DNA of 64,000 bases from assembly GCF_003096015.2 (NCBI RefSeq), contig NZ_CP029185.2, positions 2,638,001 through 2,702,000 of the forward strand, read 5' to 3'. Each line of letters begins with the position of its first letter. The first letter of the stretch is position 1. The notes under the pieces were generated by a model, which saw nothing but the letters and a program-made list of their open reading frames with translations, was not told the origin of the DNA and made no database searches. Shown piece by piece: positions 51,066-60,835 of the stretch. The translations under genes were made by a program, and so were the position numbers. The DNA comes from Limnobaculum parvum (GTDB lineage: Bacteria > Pseudomonadota > Gammaproteobacteria > Enterobacterales > Enterobacteriaceae).

Positions 51066-51949
51066 TTACCGGGTCACTTCGACTTTAGCCAACTTCTCAT
51101 AGTAACGCGCTAAAGCACAGTGGTCAGAAGTACCCATATCGTCAGCTTTCAGGGCTTGCATCATTTCCATCACTGCGGCGGTGAGTGGCAGTTGAGCACC
51201 AACGTCATGTGATGTATCCAGCGCGTTCGCCAGATCTTTAATATGCAGATCGATACGAAAGCCCGGCTTAAAGTTACGATCCATCACCATAGGCGCTTTG
51301 GCATCCAGTACGGTACTGCCTGCCAGCCCGCCGCGAATGGCCTGATACACGAGATCCGGATTTACCCCTGCTTTGGTTGCTAATACCAGCGCTTCAGACA
51401 TAGCCGCAATATTTAGCGCAACGATCACCTGATTAGCCAGTTTGGTCACGTTACCGGCACCAATATCACCAGTATGGACCACAGAACCCGCCATCGCTTT
51501 CATAATGTCAAAGCAGCTATCAAATATTGCTTTATTACCACCCACCATCACCGACAGTGTGCCATCAATGGCTTTTGGTTCCCCCCGCTCACCGGGGCAT
51601 CCAGCATTTCTACGCCTTTTTCAGCCAGTACTGCACATATTTCTCGGCTGGCCAATGGCGCAATGGAGCTCATGTCAATGACGATAGCCCCTTTCTTCAC
51701 GCCTTCAATAATGCCGTTCTCTCCCAACACGACGTCTTTTACCTGCGGTGAGTTTGGCAGCATAGTAATGATCACATCACATTGCTCTGCGACTGCTTTT
51801 GGCGTTGTCGCAGCGGTTGCACCTGCAGCCACAACTTCAGCAATTGAATCCGTATTGCGATCCATAACAACTAATGAGTAACCCGCTTTCAGCAGATTTT
51901 TGCTCATTGGTTTGCCCATAATCCCTAAGCCAATAAAACCGATTTTCAT
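51066..51949 (-). pseudogene. garR: Tartronate semialdehyde reductase, frameshifted
   Basis: Would reduce tartronate semialdehyde to D-glycerate with NADH. Both parts are very close to E. coli GarR: the first (start ATG at 51949, AGGA 7 bases upstream) has KIGFIGLGIMGKPMSKNLLK and DAPVSGG. The second resumes with SVMVGGNKAIFD and keeps the catalytic-Lys region GNVTKLANQVIVAL to KVEVTR. Reading breaks in a run of six G (leftward; 51581-51586): one more G would restore the frame. Either a recent one-base loss or a sequencing error in the run; the rest shows no decay. Confidence 0.9.
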
Positions 51950-52029
51950 TACATATTCCTCATGGTTCATTCTTAATCCTGTGGCATTCACCACAGGAAA
52001 AGGGGTAAAACAGAATCGTCGTCAGACAA

Positions 52030-52800
52030 TCACTTATATTTGTCTTTCAGTGCCTGAGTGGCGGTACGGAAAACGCCGAGATCGCTACCAACAGCAACAA
52101 AGGTCGCCCCCCACTCCAGATAGCGGCGCGCATCGGCTTCAACCGGGGCTAAAATGCCGCAGGCCTTACCGTGCGCTTTTGCCCGATCAAAAATATGGCG
52201 GATCGTTTGTTGTACATCCGGATGCCCAGCCTGACCTAAATAGCCCAGAGCAGCCGACAGGTCGCTTGGTCCCACAAAGATGCAGTCCACGCCATCGACT
52301 GCGGCGATAGCATCCAAGTTGTCCACGCCCTGCTGGCTTTCGATTTGAACCATCACGCTGATGTTGTCGTTAATTTTGCTGAAGTAATCCGCTACGGTAC
52401 CGTAGCCATTGCTGCGGTGAGAAACCGATACCCCACGAATGCCCTGTGGGGGATAACGGGTTGAAGCCACCGCCTGCAGTGCCTCTGCTTCGGACTCAAC
52501 AAAAGGGATCAGCAAGTTATAGAAACCGATATCCAGTAAACGCTTAATAGTGACGGGATCGTTCGACTGAGGGCGCACAATAGCTGCACTATCGCTGTCT
52601 TTCAGCGCCATCAGTTGAGGGATAAACGTATTGATATCGTTTGGCGCATGTTCGCCGTCCAACAGCAGCCAGTCAAAACCGGCATAGCCTAGAACCTCGG
52701 TGGTAATCGGGTTGGCAAGTGAAGCCCAGCAACCAATTAATGGTTTACCACTCAGGAGATCCTGACGAAATTGGTTAAAAACGGTAGATTTAGACATCAT
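52030..52800 (-). CDS. garL: 5-keto-4-deoxy-D-glucarate aldolase
   Basis: HpcH/HpaI-type class II aldolase splitting 5-dehydro-4-deoxy-glucarate into pyruvate and tartronate semialdehyde. GCWASLANPITTEVLGYAGF, LLDGEHAPND and VMVQIESQQGVDN (metal and active-site strand) with FVGPSDLSAALG are conserved. It has 256 residues, as in E. coli. Confidence 0.96.
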   Translation of the reverse strand: MMSKSTVFNQFRQDLLSGKPLIGCWASLANPITTEVLGYAGFDWLLLDGEHAPNDINTFIPQLMALKDSDSAAIVRPQSNDPVTIKRLLDIGFYNLLIPFVESEAEALQAVASTRYPPQGIRGVSVSHRSNGYGTVADYFSKINDNISVMVQIESQQGVDNLDAIAAVDGVDCIFVGPSDLSAALGYLGQAGHPDVQQTIRHIFDRAKAHGKACGILAPVEADARRYLEWGATFVAVGSDLGVFRTATQALKDKYK

Positions 52801-52906
52801 GAGTCCTTCTTATTATCTGTAGCACGGCGGCTAGTGATTCAGTATTGATAGTGCCTGAGTGATAACGTTTCAAACGGGCTACGCTCATTACCGCAGCCCT
52901 TTTAAA

Positions 52907-54244
52907 TTAGCGAACCAGACAAGGTCGTTTGTTATCAAAAGCCCAGTTTGGCACCAGATACTGCATCCCCATCGCATCATCACGGGCGCCCAGCCCCATG
53001 TTTTTATACAACTCGTGAGCTTTAAGTACCTGATCCATGTCGATCTCTACGCCCAATCCCGGTTTCTTCGGCACCTGCACCATACCGCCCTTAATTTGCA
53101 GCGGCTCTTTGGTGATACGCTGATTGCCTTCTTGCCAGATCCAGTGAGTATCAATGGCGGTGATTTTTCCCGGTGCCGCAGCGGCAACCTGAGTAAACAT
53201 CGCCAGTGAAATATCAAAGTGGTTATTGGAGTGAGAACCCCAGGTCAGGCCCCATTCGTGGCACATTTGCGCTACGCGTACCGAGCCTTGCATGGTCCAG
53301 AAATGCGGGTCAGCCAGTGGAATGTCCACCGAATGAAGCTGTATGGTATGTCCCATTTGACGCCAGTCGGTGGCAATCATATTGGTCGCTGTTAATAGGC
53401 CTGTAGCGCGACGGAACTCAGCCATAATTTCACGACCGGAGTAGCCCGCTTCAGCCCCGCATGGATCTTCCGCATAGGCCAGATAGCCGCGTAGGTATTT
53501 CCCAATACGAATCGCTTCATCCAGCGACCATGCGCCGTTAGGATCCAGAGTGATACGCGCCTGTGGGAAGCGTTTAGACAGAGCAATAATGGATTCGGCT
53601 TCGTCTTCCCCAGCCAGTACGCCGCCTTTTAGTTTGAAGTCATTGAAGCCATACTTTTCATAAGCGGTTTCCGCCAGACGCACTACGCTGTCCGGTGTTA
53701 ATGCTTCTTCATGACGCAGGCGATACCAATCGCATTTCTCATTTGGCTGGCTTTGATAAGGCAGATCCGTTTTCTTACGGTCGCCGATGTAGAACAGGTA
53801 ACCCAGCATTTCTACTTCATCACGCTGTTGACCATCACCCAGTAGAGAGGCGACTGTCACCCCTAAATGCTGGCCCAGCAAGTCGAGCATTGCCGCTTCC
53901 ACCGCCGTTACTACGTGAATGGTGGTACGCAGATCGAATGTCTGAGTGCCGCGACCGCCTGCATCTCTGTCAGAGAATTGTGCGCGAACGGCGTTCATCA
54001 CATTTTTGTATTCACCCAGAGTTTTGCCCATGATTAACGACTTAGCATCTTCCAGCGTCTGGCGAATTCGTTCTCCGCCCGGAACTTCACCAACGCCAGT
54101 ATGACCAGCGTTGTCTTTCATAATGACGATATTACGGGTGAAGTAAGGCGCGTGAGCACCGCTGAGGTTTAACAACATGCTGTCGTGACCGGCAACCGGA
54201 ATCACCTGCATCTCGGTAATAATTGGGGATGCTGAAGAACTCAT
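52907..54244 (-). CDS. gudD: Glucarate dehydratase
   Basis: Enolase-superfamily enzyme turning D-glucarate or L-idarate into 5-dehydro-4-deoxy-glucarate. Active-site pieces: the K-x-K pair in NDFKLKGG, metal ligands DPNGAW, EDPCG and ATNM, and the general base HSNNHF. The ATG at 54244 gives 445 residues (E. coli 446) and has a GGTGGA site. The TFDLRTTIHVVT segment distinguishes it from gudX next door. Confidence 0.96.
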   Translation of the reverse strand: MSSSASPIITEMQVIPVAGHDSMLLNLSGAHAPYFTRNIVIMKDNAGHTGVGEVPGGERIRQTLEDAKSLIMGKTLGEYKNVMNAVRAQFSDRDAGGRGTQTFDLRTTIHVVTAVEAAMLDLLGQHLGVTVASLLGDGQQRDEVEMLGYLFYIGDRKKTDLPYQSQPNEKCDWYRLRHEEALTPDSVVRLAETAYEKYGFNDFKLKGGVLAGEDEAESIIALSKRFPQARITLDPNGAWSLDEAIRIGKYLRGYLAYAEDPCGAEAGYSGREIMAEFRRATGLLTATNMIATDWRQMGHTIQLHSVDIPLADPHFWTMQGSVRVAQMCHEWGLTWGSHSNNHFDISLAMFTQVAAAAPGKITAIDTHWIWQEGNQRITKEPLQIKGGMVQVPKKPGLGVEIDMDQVLKAHELYKNMGLGARDDAMGMQYLVPNWAFDNKRPCLVR

Positions 54245-54332
54245 ATTTAATCCACCTTGTTCTATATTATTCAATGAATAAAGTCTGCTTTAGCTGACTG
54301 ACCGAAGTTAACCGCCAGCCCGCTAATCATGA

Positions 54333-55667
54333 TTAACGCACCATTGCCGGACGCTTTTTATCAAAGGCCCATCCAGGGATCAGATACTGCATCGCCATCG
54401 CATCGTTACGTGATCCAGACGGCATTTTCTTATACAGCTCATGGGCTTTTTCTATTTGGCCCATATCCAGCTCAATACCCAAGCCAGACTTATCGCTCAG
54501 GGCGATTTTACCGTTAATGATTTGCATTGGCTCTTTGGTCAAATGCTGTCCTTCCTGCCAAATCCAGTGGGTATCCAGCGCGGTTGGGTTACCCGGTGCC
54601 GCAGCCCCTACATGGGTAAACATTGCCAGTGAAATGTCGAAGTGGTTATTCGAGTGGCAACCCCAGGTGAGCCCCCATTCGTTACACATCTGAGCAACAC
54701 GGGAAGCCCCGGTCAGCGTCCAAAAATGCGGGTCGGCCAAAGGAATATCGACCGCCTGTAACATAATGGCGTGGCACATTTCGCGCCAGTTTGTCGCCAC
54801 CATATTGGTGGCAGTTGGTAATCCGGTTGCCCGACGAAACTCGGCCATAATTTCACGACCAGAATAACCATTCTCGGCACCGCAAGGGTCTTCGGCATAG
54901 GTAAGAACATGGCCCATGCCTTTACATAAACGGATGGCTTCATTCAGTGACCAAGCACCGTTAGGATCTAACGTAATACGTGCATCAGGGAAAGTTTTAG
55001 CTAGCGCTGTCACCGTTTCGATCTCGGTTTCACCCGCCAATACACCGCCCTTCATTTTAAAATCTTTGAAGCCATAACGATCTTTCGCTGCGGCAGCCAA
55101 TTCCACCACTGACGCCGTGTTCATAGCCTTTTGATGACGCAGACGATACCAGTCATGTTTACCCGTTTCGGCTGCTAGATAAGGTAAATCAGTTTTCTCA
55201 CTGTCGCCGATGTAGAACAGATATCCCAGCACGGTGACTTCATCACGCTGTTTGCCCGGCCCCAGCAGCTCGGCTACCGGTACACCCAGATGTTGGCCCA
55301 TCAGGTCTAACAGTGCCGCTTCCAGCGCAGCAACGGCATTGACGCGTAACTCGAAGGTCCATGCACCTTTACCAAAGGTGTCATAGTCTGAATACAAATT
55401 CCCCTGATGCATCTTATCAACCAGTCGATTAAGAATTGCCACCGACTGGCCTTCCACATGAGGAATCGCCTCGATCAATGTGTTGTAAATCACTTCACCG
55501 CCGGGTGCTTCACCAACACCGGTATGACCGGCGTTGTCTTTGATAATCACAATATTGCGGGTGAAATAAGCACCGTGTGCGCCACCAATATTCATCAACA
55601 TGCTGTCATGACCGGCAACCGGAACCACCCGCATGGAAACAATTTTTGGCGTATCTTGCGTATGCAT
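54333..55667 (-). CDS. gudX: Glucarate dehydratase-related protein
   Basis: Paralogue of GudD always found beside it in enterics; in E. coli it shows lower glucarate dehydratase activity. It keeps the K-x-K (KDFKMKGG), DPNGAW, EDPCG, ATNM and HSNNHF motifs. The FGKGAWTFELRVNAVAALEA and CHSNNHF contexts place it with GudX. It has 444 residues. Next to gudP, 19 bases apart. Confidence 0.94.
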   Translation of the reverse strand: MHTQDTPKIVSMRVVPVAGHDSMLMNIGGAHGAYFTRNIVIIKDNAGHTGVGEAPGGEVIYNTLIEAIPHVEGQSVAILNRLVDKMHQGNLYSDYDTFGKGAWTFELRVNAVAALEAALLDLMGQHLGVPVAELLGPGKQRDEVTVLGYLFYIGDSEKTDLPYLAAETGKHDWYRLRHQKAMNTASVVELAAAAKDRYGFKDFKMKGGVLAGETEIETVTALAKTFPDARITLDPNGAWSLNEAIRLCKGMGHVLTYAEDPCGAENGYSGREIMAEFRRATGLPTATNMVATNWREMCHAIMLQAVDIPLADPHFWTLTGASRVAQMCNEWGLTWGCHSNNHFDISLAMFTHVGAAAPGNPTALDTHWIWQEGQHLTKEPMQIINGKIALSDKSGLGIELDMGQIEKAHELYKKMPSGSRNDAMAMQYLIPGWAFDKKRPAMVR

Positions 55668-55686
55668 CGTGCTTGTCTCCTGATGA

Positions 55687-57021
55687 TTACAGCTTCAGTT
55701 CAATACGTTGAATCTTACCAACCACAAACAGGTAGCTGACAATCGCGATCGCAGCATGGATACCAACATAAACCAGTGCACCGTTAAATGAGCCCGTGGA
55801 ATAGACGATATAGCCGATAGCAATTGGCGTCACGATACCGGAGATATTGCCGCACATATTGAACAAACCACCGCTCAAACCGCTGATCTCTTTTGGTGCC
55901 GTATCGGCCATAACAGCCCAACCTAACGCACCAATGCCTTTACCGAAGAATGCCAGCGCCATAAAGCCAACCACCATCATTTCGGATTCAACATAGTTAC
56001 AGAAGATCATGGAGATAGATAACAGCATCCCCAGTACGATAGGGAGCTTTCTTGCCAGCGTGATGGAGCCGGTTTTCTTCATCAGATAGTCAGATATAAT
56101 GCCGCCCAGAATACCGCCGGCAAAACCACAGAGTGCAGGAATAGAAGCCACGAAGCCCGCTTTCAGAATCGACATTCCACGAGCCTGAACCAGATAAACC
56201 GGGAACCAAGTAATAAAGAAGTAAGTTAGTGCGTTGATACAATACTGACCGATATAAATACCCACCAGCATGCGTGAACTTAATAACTGTTTGATATAGT
56301 GAAGTTTAGGGCCACCATCTTTTTTAGCGCTCTGCTGATCCATGTTAGTCAGCGCACCGCCTCGTTCAATATGGTCGATTTCGCCTTGGTTAATGCTTGG
56401 GTGTTCTTTCGGGTTGTGGATCACTTTTAGCCAGACAAAGCTAACGATGATACCCAGACCACCCATAAAGTAGAACACGAACTGCCAACCTAAAGTATGA
56501 GTCAACCAGCCCATAATTGGCGCAAAAATCACCGTAGCGAAATATTGTGCTGAGTTAAAGATAGCAACCGCAGTACCTCGCTCTTGCGCCGGGAACCAAG
56601 CAGCAACAATGCGGCTATTACCCGGAAATGAGGGAGATTCCGCTAAACCAACCAGAAAACGCAATGTGAAGAGTAATACCAGTGCCCACATACCGCTCAG
56701 GAATCCAATAACGCCCTGTAACAGCGTGAAGGTTGACCAAATAAAGATACTCCAGAAATAAACCCGTTTAGAACCAAACTTGTCCAGTAACCAGCCTCCC
56801 GGCAGTTGGCCCAATACGTAGGCCCATGAGAATGCAGAGAACACATATCCCATGCCAATGGCATCCAGCCCCAGCGAGCTAGACATTGGTGCTCCCGCGA
56901 TCGATAGGGTTGCACGATCGCCATAGTTAATTGCGGTGACCACAAACAGCATAACAACGATCCAAAAGCGAACGTGAGTGGGTTTTTCCCCTACCCCTGT
57001 CACCGACTTTGTAGACTCCAT
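55687..57021 (-). CDS. gudP: Glucarate/galactarate:H+ symporter
   Basis: Twelve-helix MFS transporter of the anion:cation symporter group. TAINYGDRATLSIAG in helix 1 and GWLLDKFGSKRVY (motif A) with GLAESPSFPGNSRIVAAWFP are the family signatures. It has 444 residues (E. coli 450). It is the first gene of the leftward gud-gar cluster and divergent from garD. Confidence 0.95.
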   Translation of the reverse strand: MESTKSVTGVGEKPTHVRFWIVVMLFVVTAINYGDRATLSIAGAPMSSSLGLDAIGMGYVFSAFSWAYVLGQLPGGWLLDKFGSKRVYFWSIFIWSTFTLLQGVIGFLSGMWALVLLFTLRFLVGLAESPSFPGNSRIVAAWFPAQERGTAVAIFNSAQYFATVIFAPIMGWLTHTLGWQFVFYFMGGLGIIVSFVWLKVIHNPKEHPSINQGEIDHIERGGALTNMDQQSAKKDGGPKLHYIKQLLSSRMLVGIYIGQYCINALTYFFITWFPVYLVQARGMSILKAGFVASIPALCGFAGGILGGIISDYLMKKTGSITLARKLPIVLGMLLSISMIFCNYVESEMMVVGFMALAFFGKGIGALGWAVMADTAPKEISGLSGGLFNMCGNISGIVTPIAIGYIVYSTGSFNGALVYVGIHAAIAIVSYLFVVGKIQRIELKL

Positions 57022-57568
57022 GATATTCTCCTGTAGATAAAGTTATTCGATCAACTTATCCATCATTTTTTAATATTGTTAGTAATAATGGGTGTGATAA
57101 AAATTATTCTTTAAGTAAGCAATAGATAAATCCGAAGATTTATTTCGTCAGAAATAAGAAAATAGAAAAATCAATAATTCATAAAACCGCTGAGGGGATA
57201 CTAATTGTTTCGGGTTAACTAAAGCATTGGGCATATGCACAATCATTTATGTAATTCAGACCATTTCTTGCACATTAACTCATATAAAAATATAAAAAAT
57301 ATCAATGAAATCATTTTATTGATTATTTTATCTTTATCAGAATTTCAGTGAAAAAATAGTCCGAAAAGTTGACTCTTGTCACATATCAATCGCCAATAAT
57401 TTATTTATTAAATCATTAAAAAAAATAGCCATTGTTATTTTCAAAAATAGGCAGTAAAAATATAAATAGGATATAAACGTAAATAGAAAAATTCGCTAAA
57501 CCGCTGCTAATGACAATACTTTTAAAATTATCACCTGTTAAAATGCTTTAACACTGAAGGTATTTACA
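57022..57568. other. Divergent gudP / garD control region
   Basis: 546 A/T-rich bases with no gene. CdaR sites are expected here but I do not know the motif well enough to place them. A CRP-like site is listed separately. Confidence 0.45.
57368..57383. promoter_or_regulatory. Possible CRP site
   Basis: GTTGA-CTCTTG-TCACA matches 8 of 10 bases of the CRP half-sites with the right 6-base spacing, between gudP and garD, genes of a pathway that is often catabolite-repressed. Confidence 0.35.
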
Positions 57569-59131
57569 ATGAATAAAGACAACAATCTTGCTGCTCCGCT
57601 TTATATTAAAGTCGACGAGCAAGACAATGTGGCGATTGTAGTGAATGACAACGGGCTACCGGCTGGTACCCGATTTAGCTGTGGCCTAGAATTAACTGAA
57701 TATGTTCCTCAAGGGCATAAAGTTGCTCTGCAAACCATCACTGAAGATGCCGCCATTGTGCGCTATGGGGAAATTATCGGTTATGCGGTGCGAGATATTC
57801 CTCAGGGCAGTTGGATTGAAGAATCGCTGGTGACACTTCCCCAAGCTCCTGCATTAGAAACATTGCCACTCTCCACTAAAGTTCCTGAACCGCTTCCACC
57901 ATTAGAAGGCTATACCTTTGAAGGCTATCGTAATGCCGATGGCAGCGTCGGCACCAAAAACCTGCTAGCGATTACCACCAGCGTTCAGTGTGTTGCTGGT
58001 GTTGTAGATTATGTAGTGAAGCTAATTGAACGGGATCTGCTGCCCAAATACCCTAACGTTGACGGTGTTGTTGGTCTAAACCACCTTTACGGCTGCGGGG
58101 TGGCAATTAATGCACCGGCAGCCGTGATACCTATCCGTACCATTCATAATCTGGCGCTTAACCCGAACTTTGGCGGCGAAGTGATGGTTATTGGTCTGGG
58201 TTGTGAAAAGCTCCAGCCTGAAAGGTTATTGGAAGGCACTCCTGATGTACAAAAAATCATCCTCACCGATAGCCCCATTATTCGCCTACAGGATGAGCAA
58301 CACGTTGGTTTCGAGGCCATGATCAAAGAGATTATGTCCGTCGCTGAAAAACATCTGCAACGTTTGAATAAGCGTCAGAGAGAAACTTGCCCAGCTTCTG
58401 AGCTGGTGGTGGGTATGCAGTGCGGCGGCAGCGATGCTTTCTCCGGAGTGACCGCTAACCCGGCGGTAGGATACGCTTCTGATTTGCTGGTGCGCTGTGG
58501 TGCCACTGTGATGTTTTCTGAAGTTACGGAAGTTCGTGATGCCATCCATTTGCTTACGCCTCGCACCGTAACGCCAGAAGTGGGTAAAGACTTACTGCGT
58601 GAAATGGCCTGGTACGATAACTATCTAAACAGCGGTGAAACCGATCGCAGCGCTAACCCGTCACCGGGCAATAAGAAAGGCGGTTTAGCTAACGTGGTTG
58701 AGAAAGCGTTAGGTTCCATCGCTAAATCAGGCAAAAGCGCCATTGTTGAAGTACTCTCTCCCGGTCAGCGCCCAACTAAGCGCGGACTTATTTATGCAGC
58801 GACGCCAGCCAGCGACTTTGTGTGTGGAACCCAGCAGTTAGCTTCCGGTATCACATTACAGGTATTCACTTCCGGCCGCGGAACGCCTTACGGTCTGGCA
58901 GCAATTCCCGTCATTAAAATGTCTACCCGCAGCGCTCTGGCTAAACGCTGGTTCGATTTAGTGGATATCGATGCAGGGACTATCGCTACCGGTGAAGCAA
59001 CTATTGAGCAAGTCGGTTGGGAACTGTTCCACCTGCTGTTGGATGTTGCTAGCGGACGTAAGAAGCCTTGGTCAGATCATTGGGGATTACATAATGCGCT
59101 GGCGGTGTTTAATCCAGCACCGGTGACCTGA
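57569..59131 (+). CDS. garD: Galactarate dehydratase
   Basis: Iron-dependent dehydratase making 5-dehydro-4-deoxy-glucarate from galactarate. N-terminal SAF-like domain (1-100), then the UxaA-type region with YRNADGSVGTKNLLAITTSV and CGSDAFSGVTANPAVG. It has 520 residues (E. coli 523). Transcribed away from gudP; a terminator follows. Confidence 0.96.
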   Translation: MNKDNNLAAPLYIKVDEQDNVAIVVNDNGLPAGTRFSCGLELTEYVPQGHKVALQTITEDAAIVRYGEIIGYAVRDIPQGSWIEESLVTLPQAPALETLPLSTKVPEPLPPLEGYTFEGYRNADGSVGTKNLLAITTSVQCVAGVVDYVVKLIERDLLPKYPNVDGVVGLNHLYGCGVAINAPAAVIPIRTIHNLALNPNFGGEVMVIGLGCEKLQPERLLEGTPDVQKIILTDSPIIRLQDEQHVGFEAMIKEIMSVAEKHLQRLNKRQRETCPASELVVGMQCGGSDAFSGVTANPAVGYASDLLVRCGATVMFSEVTEVRDAIHLLTPRTVTPEVGKDLLREMAWYDNYLNSGETDRSANPSPGNKKGGLANVVEKALGSIAKSGKSAIVEVLSPGQRPTKRGLIYAATPASDFVCGTQQLASGITLQVFTSGRGTPYGLAAIPVIKMSTRSALAKRWFDLVDIDAGTIATGEATIEQVGWELFHLLLDVASGRKKPWSDHWGLHNALAVFNPAPVT

Positions 59132-59143
59132 TTTCTTTTATTT

Positions 59144-59176
59144 AAAAAGGTCAGTCATTACGTACTGACCTTTTAG
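59144..59176 (+). terminator. Terminator of garD
   Basis: AAAAAGGTCAGT pairs with ACTGACCTTTT around 8 bases, 13 bases after the stop. Confidence 0.88.
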
Positions 59177-59437
59177 ACTAATGGCAAACTAAATAAATCA
59201 ACACCAGTAAATATTCCGCTCGTAAAAACAATGTACTTATATCTGCACCGGGAGCGGTCGGTAAACCGTCTGTACTCAGCGACTTTCTCCTTGGCCTCTT
59301 TTCCTGTTGGAATTTTAATCAGTATCGCACCGCCTGTTTTTTAAACTAAGGCGCACACTAAAGCCCTTAGAGGAACATCGCCGATTTTTCTGTTGCGGTA
59401 AATCTCGCGGTAACAGCCAATCTATTCATAACACGCC
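59177..59437 (-). other. Intergenic with a possible decayed reading frame
   Basis: Leftward, about 50 codons are open (from GAILIKIPTGKEAKEKVAEY onward) and end at a TAA near 59177. There is no start codon or ribosome site, and a stop lies upstream. It might be a gene remnant. I do not recognise it. Confidence 0.25.
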
Positions 59438-60592
59438 TCATTCATCATCTAACTGCAACGCAATATACAACTGCATATGATCATCAAACTTCTTCAGGTT
59501 TAATCCGGTAATTTCCGAGATGCGATTCAAGCGATAATCCAGAGTATTACGATGAATATAGAGCGATTTGACCGTCGCACCCGGATGCATATTATGTTTA
59601 AACCATGCCAGCAATGTACGACGCAACAGACCGTTATTATCCATGGCTTTTAGCTTAGCCAGAGGGCGATTCAGTTCATTTACCTGCCAACCACCGCGCA
59701 GGCTATCCAATAATACTGGCAGCATCAGATCCTGATAGTAGTAGCTATGCTGTTCAGGCATTCGCTGCTTACCTACCGACATGGTCGCTTTAGCCGTACT
59801 GTAAGAACGGGCAACACAGCCCGGGCCGGAGAAATAGTTGCCTGAAGCAACCCTGACATTTAGACGGCTGCTTTCAGAAATACGCAGCAAAAGGCTATCG
59901 ACCCGCTTACGATGTTCTTCCGCATCCCAACGTCCGTGGCTATTTAAGGCCGGTTGCAGTACCACCATTTCATTCAAAGAAACGATGGCAATCAGGTTAT
60001 CCCGATCGGGAACCGTTAACAGACTTTGCAACTGTTGCAGCTCTTTCATCGAGACATCCACGCCCAAATGACCACTGTCCAATTCAATCAACGTCACGAC
60101 CCGCGGCTGGGAGAGGTCAATACCTAAGCGCTGTGCCCACTCCATCAGTGACGTGGGTAATTCATCGCTGCGGATCAAGTTTAATACCAGTGCTTCACGC
60201 ATCCGACTATCCTGCGCCAGCATATTCATCAACCTTGCCTGCTCCAGCATCATCTCCGCAGCCATGCCAACCAGTTGACCATGCTGACGCAGGACGCCCG
60301 GCTCCCCCGTCAAACCAATAACCCCGACAATATCACCTTCAACCCTCAGCGGTAGATTAATACCGGGGCGAACCCCATGAAGACTGGCAGCTACCGCTTC
60401 ATTAATTTCTACCACTCGCCCTTGAGAGAGGGCCAGTAGTGCACCTTCATGCAATTCACCAATGCGGTTAATGTCTCCACTGCCAATAATGGTTCCTTTG
60501 GCATCCATCACGTTAATGTTGCTGTCGATAATCTGCATCGTTCTATCGACGATATCCTGAGCGAGTTTGGCATCAAGGTGATAAAAAGACAT
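59438..60592 (-). CDS. cdaR: Carbohydrate diacid regulator
   Basis: Activator of the garD, gudPXD and garPLRK genes, responding to glucarate, galactarate or glycerate. N-terminal sugar-diacid domain (SINVMDAKGTIIGSGDINRIG-type, about 24-130), middle GGDEF-like domain, and C-terminal PucR-type HTH (VKSLYIHRNTLDYRLNRISE, about 335-365). It has 384 residues (E. coli 385). Next to garD but facing it. Confidence 0.95.
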   Translation of the reverse strand: MSFYHLDAKLAQDIVDRTMQIIDSNINVMDAKGTIIGSGDINRIGELHEGALLALSQGRVVEINEAVAASLHGVRPGINLPLRVEGDIVGVIGLTGEPGVLRQHGQLVGMAAEMMLEQARLMNMLAQDSRMREALVLNLIRSDELPTSLMEWAQRLGIDLSQPRVVTLIELDSGHLGVDVSMKELQQLQSLLTVPDRDNLIAIVSLNEMVVLQPALNSHGRWDAEEHRKRVDSLLLRISESSRLNVRVASGNYFSGPGCVARSYSTAKATMSVGKQRMPEQHSYYYQDLMLPVLLDSLRGGWQVNELNRPLAKLKAMDNNGLLRRTLLAWFKHNMHPGATVKSLYIHRNTLDYRLNRISEITGLNLKKFDDHMQLYIALQLDDE

Positions 60593-60737
60593 GGCGGTAT
60601 CCCTGAAGTGGTCCTGACCGTCAAGATTAATTGTTGTTTTTATTCAGCACATTGTGCAAACGCCCAAATTTGTATTCTATTTGTTCAAACTGCGGAAACA
60701 ATCACAATTATGGCAGGCAGAAATAACGGCTGGTGTA

Positions 60738-60789
60738 GAAAAAATACCAACCTAATTACAAGATTGGTATTTCTCCCTGAAACAGGGAG
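60738..60789 (-). terminator. Terminator after dgt, plus a second small hairpin
   Basis: Leftward: AAATACCAA pairs with TTGGTATTT and runs into TTTTTT. Just before it is CTCCCTG-TTT-CAGGGAG (60773-60789). Confidence 0.82.
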
Positions 60790-60835
60790 AGGATAAAGGG
60801 GGGATATCGCAGGGTTCTAAAGATCCTGTAGAGGG

